Positions 56,042-64,000 of a stretch of 64,000 bases of DNA are shown here, in pieces. Source of the stretch: Kordiimonas sp. SCSIO 12610 (lineage in GTDB: Bacteria; Pseudomonadota; Alphaproteobacteria; Sphingomonadales; Kordiimonadaceae). The notes under the pieces are model-generated. The model did not search any database. It was given only the letters and a program-made list of their open reading frames with translations, and was not told the origin of the DNA. The position numbers and the translations under genes are program-made. Position 1 is the stretch's first letter; each line of letters starts with the position of its first letter. The DNA lies in the NCBI RefSeq assembly GCF_024398015.1, contig NZ_CP073747.1, forward strand, positions 1,312,501 to 1,376,500, written 5' to 3'.

Positions 56042-56572
56042 TCAAACTTCTTTAAATCGCGGCATTAATTCCACAAAATTGCAGGGTCGGAAGCGGTTAT
56101 CGAGCTGAGTGACGAGGATTTTATCCCACCCATCTTTGACTGCGCCTGTTGAACCGGGAAGCGCGAACATTAAAGTACCGCCAGAGAGGCCGCCTGTGCA
56201 CCGGCTTTGGATCGTGCTTGTTCCGATCAGATCATAGGATAACATTCTGAACAACTCACCAAACCCAGGGATGGCTTTGTCGTATAAGGCTTCGAAGCAT
56301 TCAGGGGTTACATCGCGGCCAGTGATGCCGGTGCCGCCCGTTGAAATAATTACGTCAATACCATCATCCGCAATCCATGCCTTCAACTGCTCGGTGATCG
56401 ATGACTTGTCATCTTTCACGATTTTACGAGCGCCTATTTTATGCCCAATGCCCTCAATGCGCGCGGCAAGTGTGTCACCAGATTTGTCATCCGCTTCCGT
56501 ACGTGTGTCGGAAATCGTCATGACAGCGATATTTACAGGAATGAAAGGACGGGTTTCATCAATCTTCGGCAC
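56042..56572 (-). CDS. moaB: Molybdenum cofactor biosynthesis protein B
   Basis: This is a 176-aa MoaB/MogA-fold protein of molybdopterin synthesis, probably acting in adenylylation of molybdopterin. NIAVMTISDTRTEADDKSGDTLAARIEG and the ISTGGTGITGRDVTPECFEALYDKAIPGFGELFRMLS signature are diagnostic; GGLSGGTLMFALPGSTGAVKDGWDKIL closes the active site. Its start overlaps the end of the lytic transglycosylase gene by 14 bases, so it is translated from the same transcript as udg and slt. Confidence 0.94.
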   Translation of the reverse strand: MPKIDETRPFIPVNIAVMTISDTRTEADDKSGDTLAARIEGIGHKIGARKIVKDDKSSITEQLKAWIADDGIDVIISTGGTGITGRDVTPECFEALYDKAIPGFGELFRMLSYDLIGTSTIQSRCTGGLSGGTLMFALPGSTGAVKDGWDKILVTQLDNRFRPCNFVELMPRFKEV

Positions 56573-58385
56573 GGGTAATGGTCCTGTTTAATGCAATTCT
56601 GTTTAGGCTTTTGATACTACGTTCGGTCTCATCGGTGTCCAGTGAGGCAATCTGCGGCCATTTGCCAGACGCGATCGCATCCAGACTTGGAACGGGTTGC
56701 CCAAGGCGCATACGGTAATGCCAAAGGTTAGAGGCAACACGCTCGATAAAGTTGCGTGTCTCGTAAAAGCCAATAGATTCAATAAATAATAGCGGGTCTT
56801 TTTGATATTCAACGCTTTTTTGCCAGCCAATCAAGCTTCCAGGCCCCGCGTTATAGGCGGCGAGCGTCATGAAAAGATCGTTCCCAATATAATCGGTGCT
56901 TGTCAGTTGCTCCATATATACCTGACCAAGCGCCATATTAAATTGTGGTTCCGAGAGACGGTGCTGGTTCTGGCGCAACACTTTATTGCGGCGGGATATG
57001 AAGCGCGCGGTGGCGGGCATTAATTGCATTAATCCACCTGCACCCACACGGCTTTTGGCGCGGCTGATAAAATCGCTTTCCTGTCGCATCACCGCAAAAA
57101 TAAACGCACGGTCGATCCTGAAACCATCGGCGGGTGCCCAATCGGGCAGGGGATACATTACAGACTTCGGTGCAATGGCAGCCGTTGGGCCTGTACGCGC
57201 CAAACGCATTTGCAATGCGGGCAGGTTCATGTGGGCCGATAGTGCCATCGCATCCTTTTGAATGCTGGCTCCTTCACGGCCCCAAAGCAGGCGAAGTTCT
57301 TCGTCCGCTAAGTCGCCGCGCCCTAATTCCGCAAGGGCAATCGCGCGCTTTGTTGCCTTGTAGCGAAACAGGTTATTCATAGCCCCTTTGTCCAGTACCG
57401 GAAGCGCCCAGTCAAGGTCAAGTTCAATGCCCAGTTGGCGCATGGCAATCATGCCATAAAATGTATTGCTATATCCGCTTGCGCTCTTTAGGTGGCTTTC
57501 ACCTTCGTCAAAACGGCCAAGGCGGTATGCAGCACGGCTGGCCCAAAAATGCCCCGCCGATACCAGCCAATCGCTGGCGCGTGCTGACCCGCTAAGGATA
57601 TCAAAATGCTTGTAGGCCGCATTGATAGCGCCTGTTCGCCACGCGGCAAGGCCTGCGATCCAATCGCCTTGTGGCTCAACCTCACGGCCCAGTTCAGCCG
57701 CGATTTCACCGAACCTGCGGGCTTTGAAATCATTGCCTTTATAATAATAGCTTGCTGCTACACGCTCTAGCGCCTCTGCTTTTTCCCAATCGGCCAATAG
57801 TCCGTGCTTGTCCATTGCCCAGTAGCGTTTTTCAGCGCGGTCCGGGCTGCCGCTTCGGATATATTTGCGGATATTTGCCTTGAATTTGGAAACAGCCTTG
57901 CGCTCTGTGCTGTTGCGCCGAGGTAAAGGGGGTTTTGGTTTTGCTGTTTGCCCAGTAACGCCTGGATATTTGGTAGCAATCGGGCGCTTGGGCGCGCGGG
58001 CGCGGCCTTGCCGCTTGCGGGCAAGCCTATACACACGCCATGCACTTGGATGGTCAGCATAGCTTTTTAACCAGCCTGAGAGTTCACTGAATTTACTGCG
58101 ATAGCTTTTGGGGTGCATATACCGCTGGAACTGAACGTGACCCATTAACAGATCATCATCAAGGGACTTAATTACTTTGTCTGCCTGTTTCCAACGACCT
58201 TGTGTTTGCAGTTCAAAGATACGCTGGTAACGTTTAATGTCCGCATCACTAAGAACTTGTGGGATACTAATGCTGTTTTCAATTGCCTGTTTTTCAGGGC
58301 TTTCCTGCGCTTCCAGTTTAATGGAGCTGATGGCCAAAGACAGGAAAACAAGGGGTAAAAGCGATATTTTGAAACAGGCACTCAT
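56559..58385 (-). CDS. Soluble lytic murein transglycosylase (Slt70-like)
   Basis: This periplasmic enzyme cleaves the MurNAc-GlcNAc bond of peptidoglycan with formation of 1,6-anhydro ends. The 608-aa protein starts with a signal peptide (SLLPLVFLSLAISSIKLEAQ), followed by a superhelical alpha domain to about residue 420. The catalytic SLT domain has Glu near 435 in VMRQESDFISRAKSRVGAGGLMQLMPATA, with AAYNAGPGSLIGW and YETRNFIERVASNLWHYRMRL. It lies 4 bases after udg and overlaps moaB, a conserved alphaproteobacterial order. Confidence 0.93.
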   Translation of the reverse strand: MSACFKISLLPLVFLSLAISSIKLEAQESPEKQAIENSISIPQVLSDADIKRYQRIFELQTQGRWKQADKVIKSLDDDLLMGHVQFQRYMHPKSYRSKFSELSGWLKSYADHPSAWRVYRLARKRQGRARAPKRPIATKYPGVTGQTAKPKPPLPRRNSTERKAVSKFKANIRKYIRSGSPDRAEKRYWAMDKHGLLADWEKAEALERVAASYYYKGNDFKARRFGEIAAELGREVEPQGDWIAGLAAWRTGAINAAYKHFDILSGSARASDWLVSAGHFWASRAAYRLGRFDEGESHLKSASGYSNTFYGMIAMRQLGIELDLDWALPVLDKGAMNNLFRYKATKRAIALAELGRGDLADEELRLLWGREGASIQKDAMALSAHMNLPALQMRLARTGPTAAIAPKSVMYPLPDWAPADGFRIDRAFIFAVMRQESDFISRAKSRVGAGGLMQLMPATARFISRRNKVLRQNQHRLSEPQFNMALGQVYMEQLTSTDYIGNDLFMTLAAYNAGPGSLIGWQKSVEYQKDPLLFIESIGFYETRNFIERVASNLWHYRMRLGQPVPSLDAIASGKWPQIASLDTDETERSIKSLNRIALNRTITRAED

Positions 58386-58389
58386 AACG

Positions 58390-59250
58390 TTATCCGTCGC
58401 TCGATAATTTTTCTTTTATACTCAACAAATCGCGCCATGCCATTCCTTTTTGAGCAGGCTGCCTCAGTAAGTATGCAGGATGATATGTCGGTATTGCGGC
58501 ATATTTCTGACCGGAAAAAGTAAGATCGCGCCATTTACCGCGCAAGCGCGTAATACCATCATCGCTTTCAAGAAGCGATTTGGCAGCAACACCGCCGAGC
58601 ATCAGAATGACTTTTGGTTTTGCAAGCTCAATATGCCGTTTGATAAATGGCATACACATTGTGATAATTGCCTGGTCTGGTGTTCTGTTACCAAGTGGGC
58701 GCCATGGCACAATATTGCTGATATATGTATTCGTTTCCCGTGACCTTCCAATCGCGGCTAGCATTTTATCGAGCAACTGCCCGGATACACCTACAAATGG
58801 TTTGCCCAGTTGGTCCTCGTCGGCACCTGGTGCTTCCCCAATGACCATAAGGTCAGATCCAGCAACACCGTCAGCAAAAACTGTATTTTTGGCAGAGCGT
58901 TTCAAAAGCCCTCCATCAAAGGCCTCCATCGCGGCCTTGAGGTCTTCCAGGGTTGAGGCGGCATTAGCGACCGCTGTTGCGGCTTCAAAGCCGGCGCCGT
59001 GTGTTGAGCTGACGGGCTGAGGCGCAACAGGTCGTGGTGTTGATTTGGGCAGGGATGATTTAGGCAGGGATGATTGGGGTTGAAATGTGCTGGCTTGATT
59101 CGCTTGTTGGGGCGTTGCTTCCGTGCTTCTTACTTCATTTGCTGCTTCAAAACGGTTAACTGGCTCGTCACCGATCGCCTCGTCGGCACCTGCGGCAATA
59201 AGCCATTCGAGCATGGTCAGATCATCATATTGTTCAAACGTTTCGATCAT
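58390..59250 (-). CDS. Uracil-DNA glycosylase, family 4-like
   Basis: This DNA-repair glycosylase removes uracil from DNA. It is 286 aa. A disordered Pro/Ser/Gln region (about residues 35-90) separates an N-terminal helix from the catalytic domain with VIGEAPGADEDQLGKPFVGVSGQLLD, WRPLGNRTPDQ and the HPAYLLRQP loop. The 4Fe-4S ligand cysteines of Thermus-type family-4 enzymes are not present: only one Cys occurs in the whole protein (ITMCMPF), and a Gly (FDGGLLKRSAKNTVFADG) stands where a Cys is usual. It heads the udg-slt-moaB operon and diverges from etfQO. Confidence 0.9.
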   Translation of the reverse strand: MIETFEQYDDLTMLEWLIAAGADEAIGDEPVNRFEAANEVRSTEATPQQANQASTFQPQSSLPKSSLPKSTPRPVAPQPVSSTHGAGFEAATAVANAASTLEDLKAAMEAFDGGLLKRSAKNTVFADGVAGSDLMVIGEAPGADEDQLGKPFVGVSGQLLDKMLAAIGRSRETNTYISNIVPWRPLGNRTPDQAIITMCMPFIKRHIELAKPKVILMLGGVAAKSLLESDDGITRLRGKWRDLTFSGQKYAAIPTYHPAYLLRQPAQKGMAWRDLLSIKEKLSSDG

Positions 59251-59560
59251 TCACTTACAATAGTATTATACCAATTTTCTACATGCCAATCTAATGTGTC
59301 GTAGCGGCAGCAGCGAAACGAACACAGTAGCTCCAACCTTTATGCACAGTTTATCGCGTATTTCAAAACAATCTTATTGTTACGGAATATCGCAGGGCCT
59401 TTCGGTCAATATTACTTAACGTTAACGTAAATTTGTTTTCTAGCGTTTGACCTATGTGCTTCTAACAGGCATAAACACTATGAAACGTAATGCCTTAGGG
59501 AAGTAAGGAACGCCTGTAATCAGGTGTCGTAGGTAGATAATAATAAATGAGGAGCGCTTA
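59251..59560. other. Divergent intergenic region between udg and etfQO
   Basis: This 310-base gap holds a 10-base palindrome ACGTTAACGT (59419-59428) and a promoter-like TTGACC/CATAAA pair for etfQO. A 41-codon frame at 59292 has no ribosome-binding site and is not called. I see no RNA gene or terminator in it. Confidence 0.65.
59419..59475 (+). promoter_or_regulatory. Palindromic operator and candidate promoter of etfQO
   Basis: The perfect palindrome ACGTTAACGT sits at 59419-59428. TTGACC (59447-59452), a 17-base spacer and CATAAA (59470-59475) follow, about 85 bases before the start codon. The palindrome resembles sites of MerR-type regulators of branched-chain amino-acid and fatty-acid catabolism (LiuR-like), whose regulons include ETF genes; that match is from memory and tentative. 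Confidence 0.45.
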
Positions 59561-61219
59561 ATGGAACGCGAATCTATGGAATTTGATGTTGTTATTGTTG
59601 GTGGAGGGCCTGCCGGTCTGTCAGCGGCAATTCGTTTGATGCAGATGGCACAGGAAAAAGATCAGGAATTGATGGTCTGTGTGATCGAGAAGGGGTCTGA
59701 GGTTGGAGCGCATATTCTTTCTGGTGCTGTTGTCGACCCTATCGCCCTAAACGAATTGTTCCCAGACTGGAAAGAAAAAGGCGCTCCCTTAAATACACCG
59801 GTTATCGAAAACCATCATTGGATTTTATCTGAAACAGATAAGTCAGAATTCCCTCATTTCATGATGCCTCCCTTAATGTCAAACGACGGGATGTATACAC
59901 TTTCGCTCGGGAACCTAACACGTTGGCTTGGAGAACAGGCAGAAGCGATGGGTGTGGAAGTTTACCCTGGTTTCGCGGGCGCTGAAGTTCTTTATCACGA
60001 AGACGGCCGTGTGAAGGGGGTTGCAACCGGCGATATGGGGATCAGCCGAGAGGGCGAACAAAAAGGTGGTTACACTCCAGGCATGGAACTGCACGCCAAA
60101 TACACCCTGTTTGCAGAAGGATGCCGTGGATCGCTTACAAAAGAATTAGAAGCCAAGTTTGACTTGCGTGCAGATAGCGAACATCAAACATACGGAATTG
60201 GTATCAAAGAACTTTGGGATATCGAGCCTGAGAAGCACAAAGCAGGCCGCGTAATTCACACCCAAGGTTGGCCAATTGCTGATATGGCAGGTGGTGGATT
60301 TATCTATCATCAAGAAAATAATCAGGTGGCAATCGGTTTCGTTGTTACGCTTGATTATGATAATCCGCATCTATCACCGTTTGATGAAATGCAGCGCTTT
60401 AAAACACACCCTGAAGTGAGAAAGATACTGGAAGGCGGCCGCCGCGTTGCATACGGTGCCAGAGCCATTAATGAAGGCGGACTTCAATCCGTACCTAAAC
60501 TTTCATTCCCGGGTGGTGCGGTCATTGGCTGCGCGGCGGGCTTTGTGAATGTCCCAAGAATTAAAGGTAGTCACAACGCGATGAAATCCGGCATGTTAGC
60601 CGCGGAAGCCGCGTTTGACGCAATCGCCGCTGGTTCTGAAGGAGATCAGGAACTAACGGCATACGGTGAAGCATTCAAGAATAGCTGGATATATAAAGAC
60701 CTCTACAAGGTTCGCAATGCGCGTCCTGCGCTTTCCAAATTTGGCGTGAAACTCGGTACACTTTACGCTGGTTTTGACATGTGGATGAATACGATCGGCC
60801 TTGGCGGTTTGATGCCAACGCTTAAGCATGGTCATAAAGACAATGAAACATTGAAAAAAGCCAAAGATGCGCAGCCTATTGATTATCCTAAGCCAGACGG
60901 TGAAATTACATTTGATAAGCTGTCTAGTGTCTTCCTTTCCAATACAAACCATGAGGAAGATCAGCCAATTCACCTAACGTTGAAAGACGCTTCTATTCCT
61001 GTTTCAGTAAACCTTGCGGATTATGATGGACCAGAGCAGCGTTTCTGCCCCGCTGGCGTTTACGAATATGTTGAGGATGAAGGCGCAACTGAAAAACGTC
61101 TTCAAATCAATGCTCAAAACTGTGTGCATTGCAAAACCTGTGACATTAAGGATATAACCCAAAATATCAATTGGGTGGTTCCAGAAGGCGGTGGCGGACC
61201 GAATTATCCAAATATGTAA
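59561..61219 (+). CDS. Electron-transfer flavoprotein:ubiquinone oxidoreductase
   Basis: This inner-membrane-associated enzyme takes electrons from ETF, which collects them from acyl-CoA and other dehydrogenases, and reduces ubiquinone. The 552-aa protein has the FAD dinucleotide motif in [36 protein letters not shown], and a C-terminal 4Fe-4S domain with [12 protein letters not shown] and [32 protein letters not shown]. The ETF subunit genes are not in the window. The start ATG lies after GAGGAGCGC. It belongs with the TPR protein and ispE downstream. Confidence 0.97.
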   Translation: MERESMEFDVVIVGGGPAGLSAAIRLMQMAQEKDQELMVCVIEKGSEVGAHILSGAVVDPIALNELFPDWKEKGAPLNTPVIENHHWILSETDKSEFPHFMMPPLMSNDGMYTLSLGNLTRWLGEQAEAMGVEVYPGFAGAEVLYHEDGRVKGVATGDMGISREGEQKGGYTPGMELHAKYTLFAEGCRGSLTKELEAKFDLRADSEHQTYGIGIKELWDIEPEKHKAGRVIHTQGWPIADMAGGGFIYHQENNQVAIGFVVTLDYDNPHLSPFDEMQRFKTHPEVRKILEGGRRVAYGARAINEGGLQSVPKLSFPGGAVIGCAAGFVNVPRIKGSHNAMKSGMLAAEAAFDAIAAGSEGDQELTAYGEAFKNSWIYKDLYKVRNARPALSKFGVKLGTLYAGFDMWMNTIGLGGLMPTLKHGHKDNETLKKAKDAQPIDYPKPDGEITFDKLSSVFLSNTNHEEDQPIHLTLKDASIPVSVNLADYDGPEQRFCPAGVYEYVEDEGATEKRLQINAQNCVHCKTCDIKDITQNINWVVPEGGGGPNYPNM

Positions 61220-61248
61220 TCAAGTATTATAGAGGAAGCGTTACACGA

Positions 61249-63033
61249 ATGACGTTGAACCGGAAAAAAGCATCAACTGCACGCTCAATTATATCATTGG
61301 GCGTGTTGTCGTTCGTGATGGCTGCTTGCTCGTCCGCTGAGAAGGGGCCAATTAAGCCCTATATTGGTGATAAGGCAGGCCTTCCGGTCACGGGGTCTTG
61401 GTATAGCGAATTCAAATCAGACGCCAATATTGGCATTAATCATTACAGTGCCTTTTTGGCAGCGACGCTTGCGCAGCAAAATGACCAGCAGTCCAATGCA
61501 GCGGAGTATTTCCTTGATGCCTATAAAGGCGCACCCAAAAGTGGATTTATTGGCGATAGAGCCTTTTCGCAACTTTTGTTCGCGGGGCGTATGGATGAAG
61601 CCGCAGAAGTGGCAGGCCGAATAATTGAGCTCCCAGAGTATGAGGCGGATGATCTTGTTAAGCTGACGCATATTCTGGCAGCGTTTAAAAAACGTGAATG
61701 GCAGGATGCAAGACTGCGCCTGGATACTGACCTGCAAACGGGTTTTGGTTTTCTTCTGAAGCCGCTTTTAAATGCCTGGTCCTTTGCTGCGGAACGCAAC
61801 CTTGAGAAGGTGAATGAAATACTAGCGCCGCTGAAAGCGAATTCACAGCTTAGAAGTATAGCGCTTGAGCATGAAGCTTTTATGCTTGACTATATGAGGC
61901 AATATGAACTCGCAGAAGAAAAATATCGTGCATTGATTGCCGCGAACACGCTGTCTTCTGTCGACCCGATTACTGCATATGCCCATATGCTGTTCGAAAA
62001 TGGTAAAAAAGTTGAAGCGCGTAGCGTTTTTACTGAGCAGATTAAACGCTTCAAGGGGGCACCAATTCTGGTGCAGGCGAGCGCGAGGATTATGCAGGGC
62101 AAGGCGCCTTTGCAAAACCCAGCGACGCCAAATGGTGCAATGGGCATTGTTTTCACGAGACTTGCCAGGGAGTTCACGCAGGCACAATCGCGCCGCGCCG
62201 CGATTATATATCTGCGCTTGGCGTCATACATGACCCCTGATGTTCCTGTATTATATTTTACCTTGGGTGAACTGTTTGAACAGCTTCAAAATCCATTAAG
62301 CGCCGCAGAGATTTATGCCTCCATTTCTGGCGGAAGAGGGTTCTCGCTCGCCGCAAAAAACCGAAGGGCGACCGCTCTTGATCGGGGCGGCGAAACCACG
62401 CAGGCGGTTGCGCTCATTAATGATTTATTGGAAGAGCAGCCAAATAATCGTCAATTGAAGATGCAGCTCGGTGATATTGCAAGGCGTAATAGCGATTTTG
62501 CCTTGGCAGTTCAGCATTACAGCGAAGTTATCGACCGCATTAGAAAACCGAGCCGGAATGACTGGGTTTTATATTTGGCACGTGCCATTAGTTATCAAAA
62601 CCTCGGCGACTGGGAACGCGCTGAAGCTGATATGAAATTTGCACTGACGCTTGATCCCAATCAACCTGATCTGCTGAATAATCTGGGGTATTCATGGATT
62701 GAACGCGGTGAAAATATTACCGAAGCAAAGGCTATGATTGAAAAGGCGGTTCTAGCACGCCCGAATGATGGTCAAATTACGGATAGCCTTGGATGGGTTC
62801 ATTACCTGACGGGCGATTATGAAAGAGCGGTATCCGAGTTGGAAAAAGCTGTGAAGCTTGCCCCAACCGATTCCACAATCAGCGAGCATCTTGGCGACGC
62901 CTATTGGCGTGTTGGCAGGCGCGTTGAGGCCCGCTTTCAGTGGCGCCATGCGCTTGATAATGGTCCGGACGCTGACAAGCAGCATGTGATTGAAGATAAG
63001 TTGGCATTTGGCCTCGCTTCCGGCCAGTTATAA
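61249..63033 (+). CDS. TPR-repeat lipoprotein
   Basis: This 594-aa protein is conserved next to etfQO and ispE in alphaproteobacteria. The ATG at 61249 with AGAGGAAG upstream opens a lipoprotein signal (SIISLGVLSFVMAAC, Cys near residue 24). The rest is a solenoid of TPRs, clearest in the C-terminal third: DWVLYLARAISYQNLGDWERAEADMKFALTLDPNQPDLLNNLGYSWIERG, SLGWVHYLTGDYERAVSELEKAVKLAPTDSTISEHLGDAYWRVGRRVEARFQW. It is probably a periplasmic scaffold; its partners are unknown. Confidence 0.85.
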   Translation: MTLNRKKASTARSIISLGVLSFVMAACSSAEKGPIKPYIGDKAGLPVTGSWYSEFKSDANIGINHYSAFLAATLAQQNDQQSNAAEYFLDAYKGAPKSGFIGDRAFSQLLFAGRMDEAAEVAGRIIELPEYEADDLVKLTHILAAFKKREWQDARLRLDTDLQTGFGFLLKPLLNAWSFAAERNLEKVNEILAPLKANSQLRSIALEHEAFMLDYMRQYELAEEKYRALIAANTLSSVDPITAYAHMLFENGKKVEARSVFTEQIKRFKGAPILVQASARIMQGKAPLQNPATPNGAMGIVFTRLAREFTQAQSRRAAIIYLRLASYMTPDVPVLYFTLGELFEQLQNPLSAAEIYASISGGRGFSLAAKNRRATALDRGGETTQAVALINDLLEEQPNNRQLKMQLGDIARRNSDFALAVQHYSEVIDRIRKPSRNDWVLYLARAISYQNLGDWERAEADMKFALTLDPNQPDLLNNLGYSWIERGENITEAKAMIEKAVLARPNDGQITDSLGWVHYLTGDYERAVSELEKAVKLAPTDSTISEHLGDAYWRVGRRVEARFQWRHALDNGPDADKQHVIEDKLAFGLASGQL

Positions 63034-63053
63034 TATCGGATTGAATTTAGGCC

Positions 63054-63929
63054 ATGGCTGATGTTGGTTCATTGCAAATTATGGCACCAGCCAAAATCAA
63101 CCTCTTTCTGCATGTGGTGGGGAAGCGGTCTGATGGCTATCATTTGCTGCAAAGTATTTTTGCCTTTACAGAAAATGGTGACAAGCTAACGCTTAGCCCC
63201 TCAAACACATTCGAATTTAAGGTTGAGGGACCGTTTGCTGGCGAATTGGATGGGCAGGGCGATGCCACCAATCTGGTCGAAGAGGCTGCGCGGGTATTTG
63301 CAAGTGCCTCTGATCAGGAGTTGGATGTTTCGATTACGCTTGAGAAGAATTTGCCAATTGCTTCGGGGATCGGCGGTGGTTCTGCTGATGCCGCTGCAAC
63401 GCTTAGGCTTTTAAATCGTTATTGGGGATTGGACTGGGAACTGGCGAAGCTTGAGGAAATAGCGATCAAGCTTGGGGCGGATGTGCCAGCGTGCCTTTAT
63501 GGTAAGCCAATATTAGTGCAGGGCATTGGCGAAGATATTTCCTTAGATATCGTCTATGAGGGGCCAGAATATATAACGCTGGTTAATCCGTTGGTTTCAG
63601 TATCAACCCCTCAAGTATTCAAAACCTTTGCAGCCACGTCCGAGTTTGCGGAAACATGTGAAGCTGATGAATTGAAATCGGTTACCACGAGTTTGCTGCA
63701 CGAAACCCACAATGGACTGGAAGAGAGCGCCAAAGCCATTTGCCCAGAAATCAATCTGGTTCTTGATTGTTTGGGCGCTCAGGAGGGTGCTAAAATTGTC
63801 AGAATGGCAGGAAGTGGTGCGACCTGTTTTGCCTTGTTTGAAAGCAGGGCTGCTTCGCTAAAAGCTATAAGGGCGATTAAGTCAGAATATCCAAATTGGT
63901 GGGTTATGGCTGACAAATTACAAAACTGA
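63054..63929 (+). CDS. ispE: 4-Diphosphocytidyl-2-C-methyl-D-erythritol kinase
   Basis: This GHMP kinase of the non-mevalonate isoprenoid pathway phosphorylates the 2-hydroxyl of CDP-methylerythritol. The 291-aa protein has APAKINLFLHVVGKRSDGYHLLQSIFAF at the N-terminus and the ATP loop LPIASGIGGGSADAAATLRLL. The C-terminal MAGSGATCFALFES motif is also standard. It lies 20 bases after the TPR gene. Its product leads to the isopentenyl units that ispB at 6094 uses. Confidence 0.96.
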   Translation: MADVGSLQIMAPAKINLFLHVVGKRSDGYHLLQSIFAFTENGDKLTLSPSNTFEFKVEGPFAGELDGQGDATNLVEEAARVFASASDQELDVSITLEKNLPIASGIGGGSADAAATLRLLNRYWGLDWELAKLEEIAIKLGADVPACLYGKPILVQGIGEDISLDIVYEGPEYITLVNPLVSVSTPQVFKTFAATSEFAETCEADELKSVTTSLLHETHNGLEESAKAICPEINLVLDCLGAQEGAKIVRMAGSGATCFALFESRAASLKAIRAIKSEYPNWWVMADKLQN

Positions 63930-63945
63930 CCTGTTCTATCAGGCT

Positions 63946-64000
63946 TCAAGAAATCTTGTGATACGTTTTGAACCATTCAACAAAGCTGTTCAAACCATCC
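63946..64000 (-). CDS. C-terminal fragment of a gene cut by the window end (possible sugar epimerase)
   Basis: The minus strand is open from the window edge to a TGA at 63946, encoding ...DGLNSFVEWFKTYHKIS. The pattern (acidic-Gly, Phe-Val-x-Trp-Phe/Tyr, Tyr-His) recalls the last helix of NAD-dependent nucleotide-sugar epimerases such as UDP-glucuronate 4-epimerase. Seventeen residues are too few to be sure. It converges on ispE with a 16-base gap. Confidence 0.45.
   Translation of the reverse strand, partial: DGLNSFVEWFKTYHKIS

Noticed and set aside
59292-59417. 41-codon frame in the udg-etfQO gap.
   Set aside because: No ribosome-binding site, rare composition, and it overlaps the operator region.
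1-64000. CRISPR arrays, phage genes, insertion sequences, integrases and rRNA operons.
   Set aside because: None seen: no regularly spaced repeats, no transposase or integrase motifs, and gene order is of conserved chromosomal type.

Overview
The window is a compact chromosomal stretch from an alphaproteobacterium of roughly balanced base composition, most likely Kordiimonadales or a neighbouring lineage. The evidence is the set of alphaproteobacterial families (an EipA/DUF1134 lipoprotein, DUF2842, HisZ, a family-4 uracil-DNA glycosylase, PEPxxW-type sorting tails), familiar alphaproteobacterial gene neighbourhoods (ispB / trmN6 / S49 peptidase / glyQS / ppdK; pal-cpoB-tilS-ftsH-folP-glmM; serC-serA-hisZ-purA; udg-slt-moaB divergent from etfQO-TPR-ispE), and two alphaproteobacterial regulatory signatures: CtrA-type TTAA-N7-TTAAC boxes and an RpoH promoter of the CTTG-N17-CYTATNT type. 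I see no phage, insertion sequence, CRISPR array, rRNA or tRNA gene. Genus-level placement is inference.

Layout. 1-3846 (minus): nadC and nadA (NAD synthesis), an MBL-fold hydrolase and an orphan modA. 3847-6012: an AT-rich island with two tandem paralogous PEP-CTERM surface proteins, preceded by CtrA-like boxes and closed by terminators. 6094-10167: polyprenyl diphosphate synthase divergent from a tRNA methyltransferase-like gene, an S49 peptidase, chorismate mutase and a methionine aminopeptidase. 10369-18864: a chemoreceptor, both glycyl-tRNA synthetase subunits, pyruvate phosphate dikinase and a PAS protein. 18911-20835: an unlisted 40-codon membrane microprotein, ygfZ and a LysE-type exporter. 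21035-30290: pal, cpoB, tilS, ftsH (RpoH promoter), folP, glmM, thiD and an alpha/beta hydrolase. 30319-32087: a serine beta-lactamase-family protein convergent with an EF-hand lipoprotein. 32222-37812: a candidate SerC leader RNA, then serC, serA, hisZ and purA. 37994-40503: a kinase-like protein lacking key catalytic residues and tail-anchored in the membrane, with a small membrane partner. 40522-43972: rpoH, rluD, a small membrane protein, a JAMM peptidase and EipA. 44219-55953: accessory metabolism (acyl-CoA ligase, enoyl-CoA hydratase, amidase, SDR, AGCS symporter), SRAP, NUDIX and envelope proteins. 56042-63929: moaB, a lytic transglycosylase and a UDG on the minus strand, diverging from etfQO, a TPR lipoprotein and ispE. 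The last 55 bases hold the C-terminus of another minus-strand gene.

Most of the window is conserved housekeeping. The parts most worth a second look are the CtrA-box/PEP-CTERM island, the tail-anchored pseudokinase-like gene and its partner, the SerC leader, the 40-aa microprotein, and an AT-rich segment inside glyS. I found no convincing new defence or mobile system.
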